64,000 nucleotides of DNA from Chloroflexus islandicus (GTDB lineage Bacteria; Chloroflexota; Chloroflexia; Chloroflexales; Chloroflexaceae): NCBI RefSeq assembly GCF_001650695.1, contig NZ_LWQS01000038.1, positions 267,830-331,829 on the forward strand, written 5' to 3'. How positions within the stretch are numbered: position 1 is the first letter of the stretch; each line of letters opens with the position of its first letter. The position numbers were made by a program, and so were the translations under genes. Below are positions 17,535 to 25,361 of the stretch, piece by piece. Under the pieces are notes generated by a model. That model saw only the letters and a list, made by a program, of their open reading frames with translations, was not told the DNA's origin and searched no databases.

Positions 17535-17896
17535 GGGATCAGCGGGCCAGCGGCCCGCGCCCCGGACAACGACGCTATGCTTGACAATATCTGTGATGAA
17601 ATCTGCGGGCCAGCGGCCCGCGCCCCGGACAACGACGCTATGCTTGACGATATCCGTGATGAAATCTGCGGGCCAGCGACCCGCGCCCCGGACAACGACG
17701 CTATGCTTGACGATATCTGTGATGAAATCTGCGGACCAGCGGCCCGCGCCCCGGACAACGACGCTATGCTTGACGATATCCGTGATGAAATCTGCGGGCC
17801 AGCGGCCCGCGCCCCTGAGGCGTAGGATTGCCGGATGCATCATTGGCGCCCAATCACGATGGGATCAGCGGGCCAGCGGCCCGCGCCCGGACAACG
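17535..17896. repeat. 63-bp tandem repeats copying the sulP start region plus a GC palindrome
   Basis: Units recur with an exact period of 63: ATGCTTGAC at 17577, 17640, 17703 and 17766. Each unit holds GACAACGACGCTATGCTTGA followed by (A/G)ATATC(T/C)GTGATGAAATCT and the palindrome-bearing GCGGGCCAGCGGCCCGCGCC. The real gene start at 17902 has the same preceding text (GGACAACGACGCTATGCTTGAC), so each unit looks like a copy of the translation-start region, with ATGCTTGAC + three diverged codons. Because 63 is a multiple of three, long open frames run through the array on both strands; I regard these as repeat artefacts. Confidence 0.9.
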
Positions 17897-17901
17897 ACGC
17901 T

Positions 17902-20013
17902 ATGCTTGACTACATACGTTCGGTTGCCACCCTCTTCATGCAGCCAATCCGGTTGGTGCGCACCTACCCACTCGAAGCGCTGCGCGCCGATCTGTTCGCC
18001 GGCCTGACCGTCGGGTTGGTGTTGTTGCCGCAAGGGTTAGCCTTCGCCATTCTGGCCGGATTACCGCCGATCGTCGGCCTGTATAGCGCGATGACGGCCA
18101 CCATTGTCGGCGCGTTATGGGGATCGTCATCGCACCTCAACAGCGGCCCATCCACCACCGGCGCGATTTTGACCCTCTCGGTCTTGTTGCCGGTTGCCCA
18201 GATCGGTAGCGATGAGTTTGTGCTGGCGGCAAGCATGATCGCCATTATGGCCGGGATCATCCGGTTACTGATGGGCATTGCCCGGCTGGGCATGCTGGTC
18301 ACGTTTATCTCTGATGCGGTGGCTATCGGTTTTACTGCGGGATCCGGTCTGCTGATTTTATTCAATCAGGTGGGACCGATCGTGCGGATCACCATCCCGC
18401 CCGGTGCGGGCATTCCGGCGATTATTGCTGAGACCTTCGCCCAACTGACCGCCATTCATTGGCCGTCATTGGCGGCCGGCGCAACGACGATTGCGCTGAT
18501 CTACCTGATCCCGCGGATCACCCGCAAACTACCGGCTGCACTCTTGAGCATGGCGATTGTCACTCTTGCGACGGCGCTCTTGGGTGCAGAACAATACGGT
18601 ATCCGGCTGATGGGTGACATCCCGCCGGGTTTTCCGCCCCTTGCCAACCTCCCCATCTTCGATCTCAACTTGATCGGCCAGCTCGCTAACGGCGCGCTGG
18701 CCTTGGCCATTATCGGTCTGGTCGAAGCGATAGCCATCGGGCGCGCGATTGCCGGCTACACCGGCCAGCGCATTGACAGCAACCAAGAGTTTGTCGGGCA
18801 GGGGTTAGCGAACATCATCTCCGGAACCTTCTCCGGCATGCCCTGCTCTGGCTCGTTCAACCGCTCGGCGCTGGCGTATCAGGCCGGCGGCAAGACGGCT
18901 CTCACCGCTGTTATTTCAGGGGTAACGGTGTTGCTGGGAACGGCGGTTCTGAGCGATGTGCTCGAGATGATCCCCCGTCCGGCGATTGCTGGCACGCTCA
19001 TGGTCGCCTCCTTGGGGATGATCGATCACCGCGGCATGGTACGGATTTGGCGCGGCTCGCGCGGCGAAGCGGTGATTATGGTGGTCACGCTGGCGCTGAC
19101 CCTCACCTTGCCGCTGCAATTCGCCATCTTGATCGGCGTGTTGATGTCGCTTGGCTATTACCTGCTGCGCACGGCAATGCCACGGGTGGAAGCCGTAACA
19201 CCCGATGAAGGCTTTCGCCATTGGGAAAGCGCCCAAGGCCGCCCGATGTGCCCCCAGTTGCTCGTGGTCGATCTGCAAGGCGACCTCTACTTCGGCGCGG
19301 TCAACCACGTCGAAGAACACCTTCTGCGCTTGCTCGACCGCCACCGCAGCGCACGATTTATGCTCTTGCGCATGCACAGCGTCAATCAGTGTGATGTCAG
19401 CGGTCTGCGCGCGCTCGAAACTATCCGCCGCGTCTTGCGCGTGCGCGGCGGCGACCTCTACTTCGTGCGCGTGCGGGCCAGCGTGATGTACCGGATGCAG
19501 ATCAGCGGCTTCTACGAGCAGCTCGGCCCCGAACGCTTCCTCGATGAAGACAAGGCGATCGAATTTCTCTTCCACCGTGTGCTTGACCCCGCCGTCTGCA
19601 TCTACGAATGCGACCGCCGCGTCTTCCGTGAGTGCCAAGAGCTACCCAAACAGACGCTGCCGGGTCACTTGACCATCCCGCTGCTCGACGGCAAGCCGCC
19701 GGCCCAGATTGCCCCCCGCGCTTTGTGGGAAGCGTTGCATAGCCCACAGCCGCCCGTGATCATCGATGTGCGCGAACCGCGCGAATTCCAGCGCGGCCAC
19801 ATTCCCGGCGCGCGCAACATCCCGCTCTCGCGGCTGATCAGCGAGCGCGACGCCGTACCGGCAGGGCCGATCGTGCTAGTCTGCCGCAGCGGGAGGCGGA
19901 GTATGCGAGCGGCAGCATTGCTAGCCGGACGCACTCCGCCGCCGCAGGTGCTGAAAGGTGGCATGTTAGCGTGGGAAGCGGCCAATTTGCTTGAGGCCGT
20001 CGAGCAATTTTGA
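17902..20013 (+). CDS. SulP-family anion transporter with STAS and rhodanese domains, copy 2
   Basis: The frame is open from 17533, but the start is ATG 17902, because MLDYIRSVATLFMQPIRLVR aligns with the start of copy 1; 703 residues. Same order: SulP membrane domain, STAS (~450-560, NQCDVSGL), rhodanese (~605-700, VCRSGRRS). C-terminal residues from about 440 match copy 1 almost throughout, whereas the membrane domain differs at roughly a quarter of positions by eye. This pattern points to gene conversion or strong constraint on the cytosolic half. Upstream lies the 63-bp array. Its stop overlaps the TTG at 20010 of the next frame, so the GlpX-like gene is probably co-transcribed. Confidence 0.9.
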   Translation: MLDYIRSVATLFMQPIRLVRTYPLEALRADLFAGLTVGLVLLPQGLAFAILAGLPPIVGLYSAMTATIVGALWGSSSHLNSGPSTTGAILTLSVLLPVAQIGSDEFVLAASMIAIMAGIIRLLMGIARLGMLVTFISDAVAIGFTAGSGLLILFNQVGPIVRITIPPGAGIPAIIAETFAQLTAIHWPSLAAGATTIALIYLIPRITRKLPAALLSMAIVTLATALLGAEQYGIRLMGDIPPGFPPLANLPIFDLNLIGQLANGALALAIIGLVEAIAIGRAIAGYTGQRIDSNQEFVGQGLANIISGTFSGMPCSGSFNRSALAYQAGGKTALTAVISGVTVLLGTAVLSDVLEMIPRPAIAGTLMVASLGMIDHRGMVRIWRGSRGEAVIMVVTLALTLTLPLQFAILIGVLMSLGYYLLRTAMPRVEAVTPDEGFRHWESAQGRPMCPQLLVVDLQGDLYFGAVNHVEEHLLRLLDRHRSARFMLLRMHSVNQCDVSGLRALETIRRVLRVRGGDLYFVRVRASVMYRMQISGFYEQLGPERFLDEDKAIEFLFHRVLDPAVCIYECDRRVFRECQELPKQTLPGHLTIPLLDGKPPAQIAPRALWEALHSPQPPVIIDVREPREFQRGHIPGARNIPLSRLISERDAVPAGPIVLVCRSGRRSMRAAALLAGRTPPPQVLKGGMLAWEAANLLEAVEQF

Positions 20014-20054
20014 TCGACATTAGACAGTCGCTACCGGAAATGGCAGAGGACACG

Positions 20055-21038
20055 ATGATGGACATCCCCTTATCACAACGGCTCGGCCCCAACACTGGCC
20101 TTGATCTGGTGCGCGCCACCGAAGCAGCGGCGATTGCCGCGGCCCGGCTGATGGGGCGCGGCGAAATCGAAGAGGCGGATCGGGCGGCGGCCACCGCAAT
20201 GGCCGCGGCGCTGGCCAACCTCGAACTTGATGGCCGGCTGGCGATGGGTGAAGAGGTGCGAGCGATGGCCAGCACGCCGCTGCCCGGCGGCACACAGGTT
20301 GGCACCGGCAATGGGCCGCCGGCGGATTTGATCGTGGATCCAGTTGATGGCCGGCGCCAGTTAGCGCAAGGACGCGCCGGAGCGGTCTCATTTGCCGCAG
20401 TAACGAACCGCGGCGCATTGTGGGCGCCGCATCCAGCCGCATATATGGAAAAGATCATTGTCGGGCCTGAGATTGCGCCCTATCTGGTGCCGGAATGCCT
20501 CGATGCGCCGGCAGGTTGGACGCTGGCGCTCGTGGCGCGCGCTACCCGGCGCACGGTGCGCGATCTGGTCGTCTTTGTGCTTGATCGGCCTCGCCATGCC
20601 CACCTGATCGAAGAGATCCGGTCGGCTGGCGCACGGGTCATGCTGGCCGATGATGGCGACATCTACGGCGCCCTGCTCGCAACTATGCCCGGCACCAATG
20701 TCGATCTCCTGATGGGGATTGGCGGCGCGCCAGAGGGGGTGCTGGCGGCGTGTGCGATTAAATCGCTCGGTGGAGCGATGCTGGCTCGCCTCGCCCCACA
20801 GAGCGAAGCTGAGCGCGAGGCGATTACCCGCGCCGGTCTTGACACCAAACGCATCTTGACCTGCGACGATATTGTCAGCAGCAACCAGATCTTTTTTGTC
20901 GCCACCGGCATCACCGACAGCATCTTGTTGCGCGGGGTGCGCTTGGCCGGCGATCGAGCCGAGACTAACTCGCTGATTCTGCGCTGCGAAACCCGCACCC
21001 GCCGCTTGATCTTCGCCGAGCATTTGTTGACGGGGTAA
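20055..21038 (+). CDS. GlpX-like (class II) fructose-1,6-bisphosphatase homologue, divergent
   Basis: The frame opens at a TTG (20010), but AGAGGA at 20044-20049 favours ATG 20055; 327 residues, the family length. N-terminal LGPNTGLDLVRATEAAAIAAARLMGRG and the C-terminal VATGITDSILLRGVRL are typical. The usual IGEGE metal motif reads MGEEV and DPxEGT reads DPVDGR, so at least one acidic ligand appears replaced by a shorter one (Glu to Asp) and the neighbouring motif is shifted. It may be a bona fide FBPase/SBPase with relaxed motif or a changed phosphatase. It follows sulP copy 2 closely and is probably in its transcript. Confidence 0.75.
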   Translation: MMDIPLSQRLGPNTGLDLVRATEAAAIAAARLMGRGEIEEADRAAATAMAAALANLELDGRLAMGEEVRAMASTPLPGGTQVGTGNGPPADLIVDPVDGRRQLAQGRAGAVSFAAVTNRGALWAPHPAAYMEKIIVGPEIAPYLVPECLDAPAGWTLALVARATRRTVRDLVVFVLDRPRHAHLIEEIRSAGARVMLADDGDIYGALLATMPGTNVDLLMGIGGAPEGVLAACAIKSLGGAMLARLAPQSEAEREAITRAGLDTKRILTCDDIVSSNQIFFVATGITDSILLRGVRLAGDRAETNSLILRCETRTRRLIFAEHLLTG

Positions 21039-21289
21039 AGAGAGCACAGCAGTTGCCGGCCCAGCGATGGCGAGACACAATGCGCACCCTTCGCCGACTA
21101 CAGCGCGATAGATGTACGCTTATCCTATCTGCGGGAGAAGGGAGACTTATGTGTCCTGATGACCAACCCGAACGATCCAACCGAGAGGTTCGCTGAGCAA
21201 CGCTACTCGTGAGACAGGCCATTGGGCGCGAAGAGCATTCCAAGCCGGTATGATTCAATGCTGCCGGCCCCTTCCGGCGCGAGACCGAT
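21039..21289. other. Gap without gene
   Basis: About 250 bases between the GlpX-like gene and the tRNA promoter. I see no coding potential or strong hairpin in it. Confidence 0.5.
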
Positions 21290-21318
21290 TTGCATAATTG
21301 CCGAGATTGTGCTATAAT
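21290..21318 (+). promoter_or_regulatory. tRNA promoter
   Basis: TTGCAT (21290-21295), a 17-base spacer and a perfect TATAAT (21313-21318), 19 bases before the mature tRNA 5' end. Confidence 0.85.
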
Positions 21319-21337
21319 CCGGGGGTGAAATGAATAC

Positions 21338-21414
21338 GACCCCGTAGCTCAGTGGATTAGAGCGTTTCCCTGCGGAGGAAAAGGTCGCGCGTTCGAGTCG
21401 CGCCGGGGTCGCCA
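21338..21414 (+). tRNA. tRNA-Arg (anticodon GCG)
   Basis: 77 bases including an encoded CCA. Acceptor GACCCCG pairs with CGGGGTC; D-arm GCTC...GAGC; anticodon stem TTTCC/GGAAA with loop CTGCGGA, giving anticodon GCG (codon CGC); T-arm GCGCG/CGCGC with loop TTCGAGT; discriminator G. The D-loop AGTGGATTA carries the A20-type residue used in arginine identity. Most bacteria read CGC with an inosine-modified ACG tRNA, so a GCG isoacceptor is somewhat unusual. A terminator follows at 21420. Confidence 0.93.
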
Positions 21415-21419
21415 GCCAG

Positions 21420-21440
21420 CCCGCCGAGATGGCGGGTTTT
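21420..21440 (+). terminator. Rho-independent terminator of the tRNA gene
   Basis: CCCGCC, loop GAGAT, GGCGGG, then TTTT, starting 5 bases after the CCA. Confidence 0.85.
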
Positions 21441-21454
21441 ATGTTGGCCGCATT

Positions 21455-22015
21455 CAACCCTCACTCCCCGCCTGTCATTGCGCGGGGGCGCAGCCCCCGA
21501 AGCAATCTCCCCCTTCAACGGCAACGGTGCGATCAGGCATTAGCTCTCGCTGAAGCGGGGGATTGCTTCGGTCGGGCGGCCCCGCTACGCTGGGGGCCGC
21601 CACTCCCTCGCAATGACAACCGAACACACCGCCGCGTCCGCATTATGACATCAGCACACATTGAGGGGCGCGGACAGAACATGTGGTCGGTCAAAGCCGT
21701 TGATCGCTATGCAGTGCCTCGAAGCCCGGCTCTACACTCCCCTCTCCCGCGCCAGTGGGAGAGGGGCTGGGGGTGAGGGTGAAATAGCCTATCTCAAAGC
21801 TATCAACCGCCTTCACGCTTATAGGTTCTGTCTGCCCTTGAACCCCGCTGGGGGAGGGGCGCTGGGTTCCTTCCTTCCCCGCCGGGGGAGGGCCGGGAAG
21901 CGGATTATGATTGCCCCCACCCCAACCCCTCCCCCGCTGGGGGAGGGGCACTGGGTTCCTTTCTTCCTCAGCGGGGGAGGGGCAAAGGGTGGGGGCATTT
22001 TTCCCGCAAAGGACG
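21455..22015. repeat. Repeat-rich gap between tRNA-Arg and ogt
   Basis: No gene. About 21465-21625 holds a CATTGCGxGG ... GAAGCAATCTCC pair, an inverted-repeat type found also at 4.4 and 29.9 kb. About 21665-21790 is an inverted partial copy of the 168-bp module repeat (ACAGAACAT, GCCCGGCTC, CTCTCCCGCGCCAGTGGGAG, GGGGGTGAGGG). About 21840-21995 has three copies of a CCCGCTGGGGGAGGGG-type run. Confidence 0.75.
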
Positions 22016-22018
22016 ATG

Positions 22019-22561
22019 CTATCCCTCCGGCAACAACACCCCCTCAAGCGCCAACAAGGCCCGTTTACGCTCGATGCCCCAGCGAAAGCCGTGCAGCTTG
22101 CCGTCAGCGCCGAGGGCGCGGTGACAGGGCACTACGATCGCCAGCGGATTAGTTGCGCAGGCCCGGCCCACGGCCCGCGCCGCCGTCACCGGCAGGCCGA
22201 GGTCGCGGGCCAGTTGGCCATAGGTGCGGGTGCTGCCGCGCGGGATGGCTTGCAGCGCCTGCCATACCCGCTGTTGGAAGGGCGTGCCGTGCAGATCGAG
22301 CGGCAACGGCGGCAGATCGGCTTCGTTGCGCAGATAGGCCGCGATCGCCGCGGCTGCCGCACCGGGCGCAGCGCCAGCACTGATTGGCGCTGCCGGATAT
22401 TCGGCGCGGAGCGCGGCGAGCAGGGTGGCGTCGTCGTCGCCGAGGTAGACGGCGCAGAGGCCGGCGGCGGTGGCGGCGACCAGCACCCGGCCTAGCGGGC
22501 TAGCGGCGAAGGCGACGGTGATAGGGTTATTCGTGATCACGGCGCGCTCAAGGCGAGGCAT
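22019..22561 (-). CDS. ogt: Methylated-DNA--[protein]-cysteine S-methyltransferase
   Basis: Start ATG 22561 gives 180 residues, the family length; the open frame upstream lies inside trpE. Repairs O6-alkylguanine by transferring the alkyl group to its own Cys. The C-terminal domain has the helix-turn-helix (GTPFQQRVWQALQAIPRG, TYGQLAR), the Asn hinge (CATNPLAIVVP) and the active site PCHR. No Ada-type N-terminal domain. It begins 10 bases after the trpE stop and is likely in the same transcript. The ATG lies in a 20-base palindrome; a GTG at 22537 is an alternative start. Confidence 0.9.
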   Translation of the reverse strand: MPRLERAVITNNPITVAFAASPLGRVLVAATAAGLCAVYLGDDDATLLAALRAEYPAAPISAGAAPGAAAAAIAAYLRNEADLPPLPLDLHGTPFQQRVWQALQAIPRGSTRTYGQLARDLGLPVTAARAVGRACATNPLAIVVPCHRALGADGKLHGFRWGIERKRALLALEGVLLPEG

Positions 22562-22570
22562 GCCTCGCCT
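22551..22570. promoter_or_regulatory. 20-base perfect palindrome over the ogt start codon
   Basis: AGGCGAGGCATGCCTCGCCT is fully self-complementary and contains the ogt ATG. In mRNA it would sequester the start codon in a hairpin; in DNA it could be an operator. Confidence 0.6.
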
Positions 22571-22571
22571 G

Positions 22572-24092
22572 CTAGGATGATGGGCTACCAGCTTGCAATT
22601 CTTCCGCCAGATCGATCGCGCGCAACGACGCCGCCGCTTTGTTGCAACTCTCGTTGAATTCGTATTCGGGCGTGCTATCGGCGACCACGCCGGCGGCGGC
22701 TTGGGCATAGGCAACGCCATCTTTGACGATCAACGTGCGCAAGGCGATGCAGGTGTCAAGGTCGCCGTTGAAGCCGAGGTGGCCGACCGCGCCGGCATAG
22801 ACGCCGCGCTGCTCGCCTTCGAGTTCGGCGATGATCTCCATCGAGCGAATCTTGGGCGCGCCGGTGACGGTGCCGGCGGGGAAGCAGGCGCGCAAGGCGT
22901 CGATCGGCTTCAGATCGGCGCGTAATCTGCCGGTGACCTCTGACACAATATGTTGCACGTGGCTATACTTCTCAATGGTCATAAAGACCGGCACCTGCAC
23001 CGTGCCGGGTTCGCTGATCCGGCCCAGATCGTTCCGGCCCAAATCCACCAGCATCAGATGCTCGGCGCGCTCTTTTTCGTCAGCCAGCAGCTCGGCGGCC
23101 AGCCGCTCGTCTTCGGCGGCATCACGCCCGCGCCAGCGCGTGCCGGCAATCGGGCGGGTCGTGACCTTGCCATCGCGCACCTGCACCAGCATTTCGGGGG
23201 ACGCGCCGACTAGATCGCCTTCGCCGGTGCGAATGTAAAACATATACGGCGACGGGTTGATTGTGCGCAGGGCGCGATAGATGGTGAAGCTGTCGGCGCT
23301 GGTGGCCTTGCTGAAGCGTTGGGAAATCTGCACTTGAAAGATGTCGCCGGCCATGATGTACTCTTTGGCCCGCAACACTGCCGCCTTAAACTCGGCTTCG
23401 GTACGGTTCGAGACCGCCGGATTCGGCACGACGCGCGCCGGCGTATTGTGCGGCTCGTAGTTGCGCAGGCTGAAGCCGATGGTCGGCGGCAGCGGCTTTT
23501 GCAGCCGGGCAATCAACGTCTCGATCCGGTGGACGGCGCGCTGATACTCGGCGGCCAGATCTTCGACATCGAGATGGACGTGCGAGATGACGATGATTTT
23601 GTGGCGGACGTGGTCGAAGGCGAGCAGCGTATCGACAAACATCCACCAGCTATCGGGCATGTCGTAGGGGCGCACTGGCGGCACCGGCAGCCGCTCGAAG
23701 TAGCGGGCCGATTCGTAGTTGAGATAGCCGACCGCGCCGCCGACGAAGATCGGCAGGTTGGGCAGGCGGATCGGGCGGTAGGCGTTGAGGTAGCTCTCAA
23801 GCACGATCAGCGGATCGGTGTACGAGAGAGTCTGCTTGTAGCCGCCATGGGTCGCCTGCGCCACGCCGTCGTGCATGCGCAGCACCATATAGGGATCGCT
23901 GCCGATGAACGAATAGCGCCCCACATTCTGCCCGCCGGTCACGCTTTCCAACAGAAAGCCGAGACCGTTCTGCGCAATCTTGAGATAGGCCGATACCGGC
24001 GTTTCCAGATCGGCCATAATCTCGCGGTAGATCGGGCAGAGGTTGCCCTGCCGGCGCAAGTCGTACATCTGGTCAAGGGTTGGGTAATACAT
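22572..24092 (-). CDS. trpE: Anthranilate synthase component I
   Basis: 506 residues. Converts chorismate to anthranilate with ammonia from TrpG. N-terminal domain holds the tryptophan-binding LLES motif (GFLLESV, about residues 45-51). The catalytic domain shows GDIFQVQISQRF, PSPYMFYIRTGEGDLVGASPEMLV, RPIAGTRWRGRD, HLMLVDLGRNDLGR and FPAGTVTGAPKIRSMEII. AAGGATATC precedes the ATG. It is 65 bases downstream of trpS on the same strand. No trpG is visible in the window. End product inhibition by Trp is expected from the LLES motif. Confidence 0.96.
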   Translation of the reverse strand: MYYPTLDQMYDLRRQGNLCPIYREIMADLETPVSAYLKIAQNGLGFLLESVTGGQNVGRYSFIGSDPYMVLRMHDGVAQATHGGYKQTLSYTDPLIVLESYLNAYRPIRLPNLPIFVGGAVGYLNYESARYFERLPVPPVRPYDMPDSWWMFVDTLLAFDHVRHKIIVISHVHLDVEDLAAEYQRAVHRIETLIARLQKPLPPTIGFSLRNYEPHNTPARVVPNPAVSNRTEAEFKAAVLRAKEYIMAGDIFQVQISQRFSKATSADSFTIYRALRTINPSPYMFYIRTGEGDLVGASPEMLVQVRDGKVTTRPIAGTRWRGRDAAEDERLAAELLADEKERAEHLMLVDLGRNDLGRISEPGTVQVPVFMTIEKYSHVQHIVSEVTGRLRADLKPIDALRACFPAGTVTGAPKIRSMEIIAELEGEQRGVYAGAVGHLGFNGDLDTCIALRTLIVKDGVAYAQAAAGVVADSTPEYEFNESCNKAAASLRAIDLAEELQAGSPSS

Positions 24093-24157
24093 GTCGATAT
24101 CCTTAATATCCTAACGCTTCCGTAACGGCGCACCACTGCGCGCCGCCACCGGCGGGA

Positions 24158-25168
24158 TTATTTCCGATCATTCGGCAACACAAACCCCACCCGCTCAAGG
24201 ATCAGGGTCATCTTTGGTTCGGCGACGGCCCGCGCCTGTTCGGCACCAATCGCCAGAATGCGATCCAGCTCAGCCGGATCGTTCATCAACTGGTAGTACC
24301 GCTCGCGGATGGGGCGGAGCGACTCGACCACGACTTCGGCAACCTCCTTTTTCAGCGCGCCATAGCCTTTGCCGGCGAAATGAGCCTCAATCTCAGGCCG
24401 GCTCTTCCCGGTGAGCAGCTCGTAGATTTGCAAGAGATTGTTCACGCCGGCCCGCTCTGGATCATCGCTAAAGCGGATTTCGTTGTAGGAATCGGTGACG
24501 GCCCGCTTAATCGCCCAGCGAATCTCGTCGGGGTCATCGACAATGCGGATGGCATGGCCGCGGGTGTTGTCCGATTTGCTCATCTTGGCCGATGGATCGT
24601 TCAACCCCATAATCCGGGCGCCGCTCTCGCGGATCACCGGCTTGGGAATGACGAACGTCTCGCCGTAGAGATGGTTGAAGCGCTGGGCCAGATCGCGGGT
24701 CAGCTCAATATGCTGCTTCTGATCCTCGCCCACCGGCACCTCATCGGCGTCGTAGAGCAGAATGTCGGCGGCCATCAGCACCGGATAGGTGAGCAAACCG
24801 GTCATCACGCTCTCTTGCTTTTGGGCTTTGGTCTTGTATTGGGTCATACGTTCGAGCCAACCCAACGGCGTGACGCAGCTAAACACCCACGAACATTCGG
24901 CATGGGCGCGCACGTGGCTCTGCACGAAGAGCGTCGTCTGCTGCGGATCGATCCCGCAGGCAAGCAACAGCGCGGCGAGTTCGCGGGTTTGCTGGCGCAG
25001 CGCTGCCGGCTCTTGCGGCACCGTAATCGCGTGCAGGTCAACGATACAGATAAAGTTGGTCTTTTGGCCCTGCCCGGCCACCCATTGCTGGATGGCGCCC
25101 AAATAGTTGCCGATATGCAGATTGCCCGAAGGCTGAATGCCGGAAAAGACCCGTGGTTTGCGTTCCAT
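24158..25168 (-). CDS. trpS: Tryptophanyl-tRNA synthetase
   Basis: 336 residues, the usual bacterial length. Class I signatures: SGIQPSGNLHIGNYLGA (HIGN for HIGH, near residue 18) and KMSKS (about 195). The mid-region YPVLMAADILLYDADEVPVGEDQKQHIEL is typical of TrpRS. GAGGG stands 6 bases upstream of the ATG. It is the first gene of a minus-strand group with trpE and ogt, so charging and synthesis of tryptophan are linked. I looked for a T-box leader before it and did not see one. Confidence 0.97.
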   Translation of the reverse strand: MERKPRVFSGIQPSGNLHIGNYLGAIQQWVAGQGQKTNFICIVDLHAITVPQEPAALRQQTRELAALLLACGIDPQQTTLFVQSHVRAHAECSWVFSCVTPLGWLERMTQYKTKAQKQESVMTGLLTYPVLMAADILLYDADEVPVGEDQKQHIELTRDLAQRFNHLYGETFVIPKPVIRESGARIMGLNDPSAKMSKSDNTRGHAIRIVDDPDEIRWAIKRAVTDSYNEIRFSDDPERAGVNNLLQIYELLTGKSRPEIEAHFAGKGYGALKKEVAEVVVESLRPIRERYYQLMNDPAELDRILAIGAEQARAVAEPKMTLILERVGFVLPNDRK

Positions 25169-25316
25169 AAGCTACCCTCTTGTCAATGTCTATCGCCAAA
25201 GGTGTGGTACGAAGAAGCCAGCTCTATTGACCGCCGAGTTCGCAGAGGATGCCGAGGAGCAACCCCATCTCCTCTCCAGCAGCCTGCGCCTCGTCAGAGC
25301 GTTCCCGCAACAATGC

Positions 25317-25322
25317 TATACT
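25317..25322 (+). promoter_or_regulatory. Extended -10 element (TGC TATACT)
   Basis: TATACT preceded by TGC, 40 bases before the secreted protein start at 25362. Confidence 0.5.
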
Positions 25323-25361
25323 AGGAATATCGTTGCCCTTCATCAGCGTTTTAGGTACACA

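Noticed and set aside
17511..17843. ORFs on both strands within the 63-bp array (RGAGRWPADFITDIV and MLDDIRDEICGPAARAPDND repeats)
   Set aside because: The period of 63 is divisible by three, so open frames arise automatically; no independent coding evidence.
17535..17896. CRISPR array
   Set aside because: The units are identical throughout, with no unique spacers, and no cas genes are present.
21203..21457. Minus-strand ORF of 84 codons with TPARLERATFSSAGKRSNPLSYG
   Set aside because: It is the antisense of tRNA-Arg; this peptide pattern is a well-known artefact.
23319..24125. Plus-strand ORF of 268 codons opposite trpE
   Set aside because: Antisense shadow of a certain gene.
25169..25361. 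T-box leader before trpS
   Set aside because: No TGGNACCGCG word or terminator hairpin on the minus strand.
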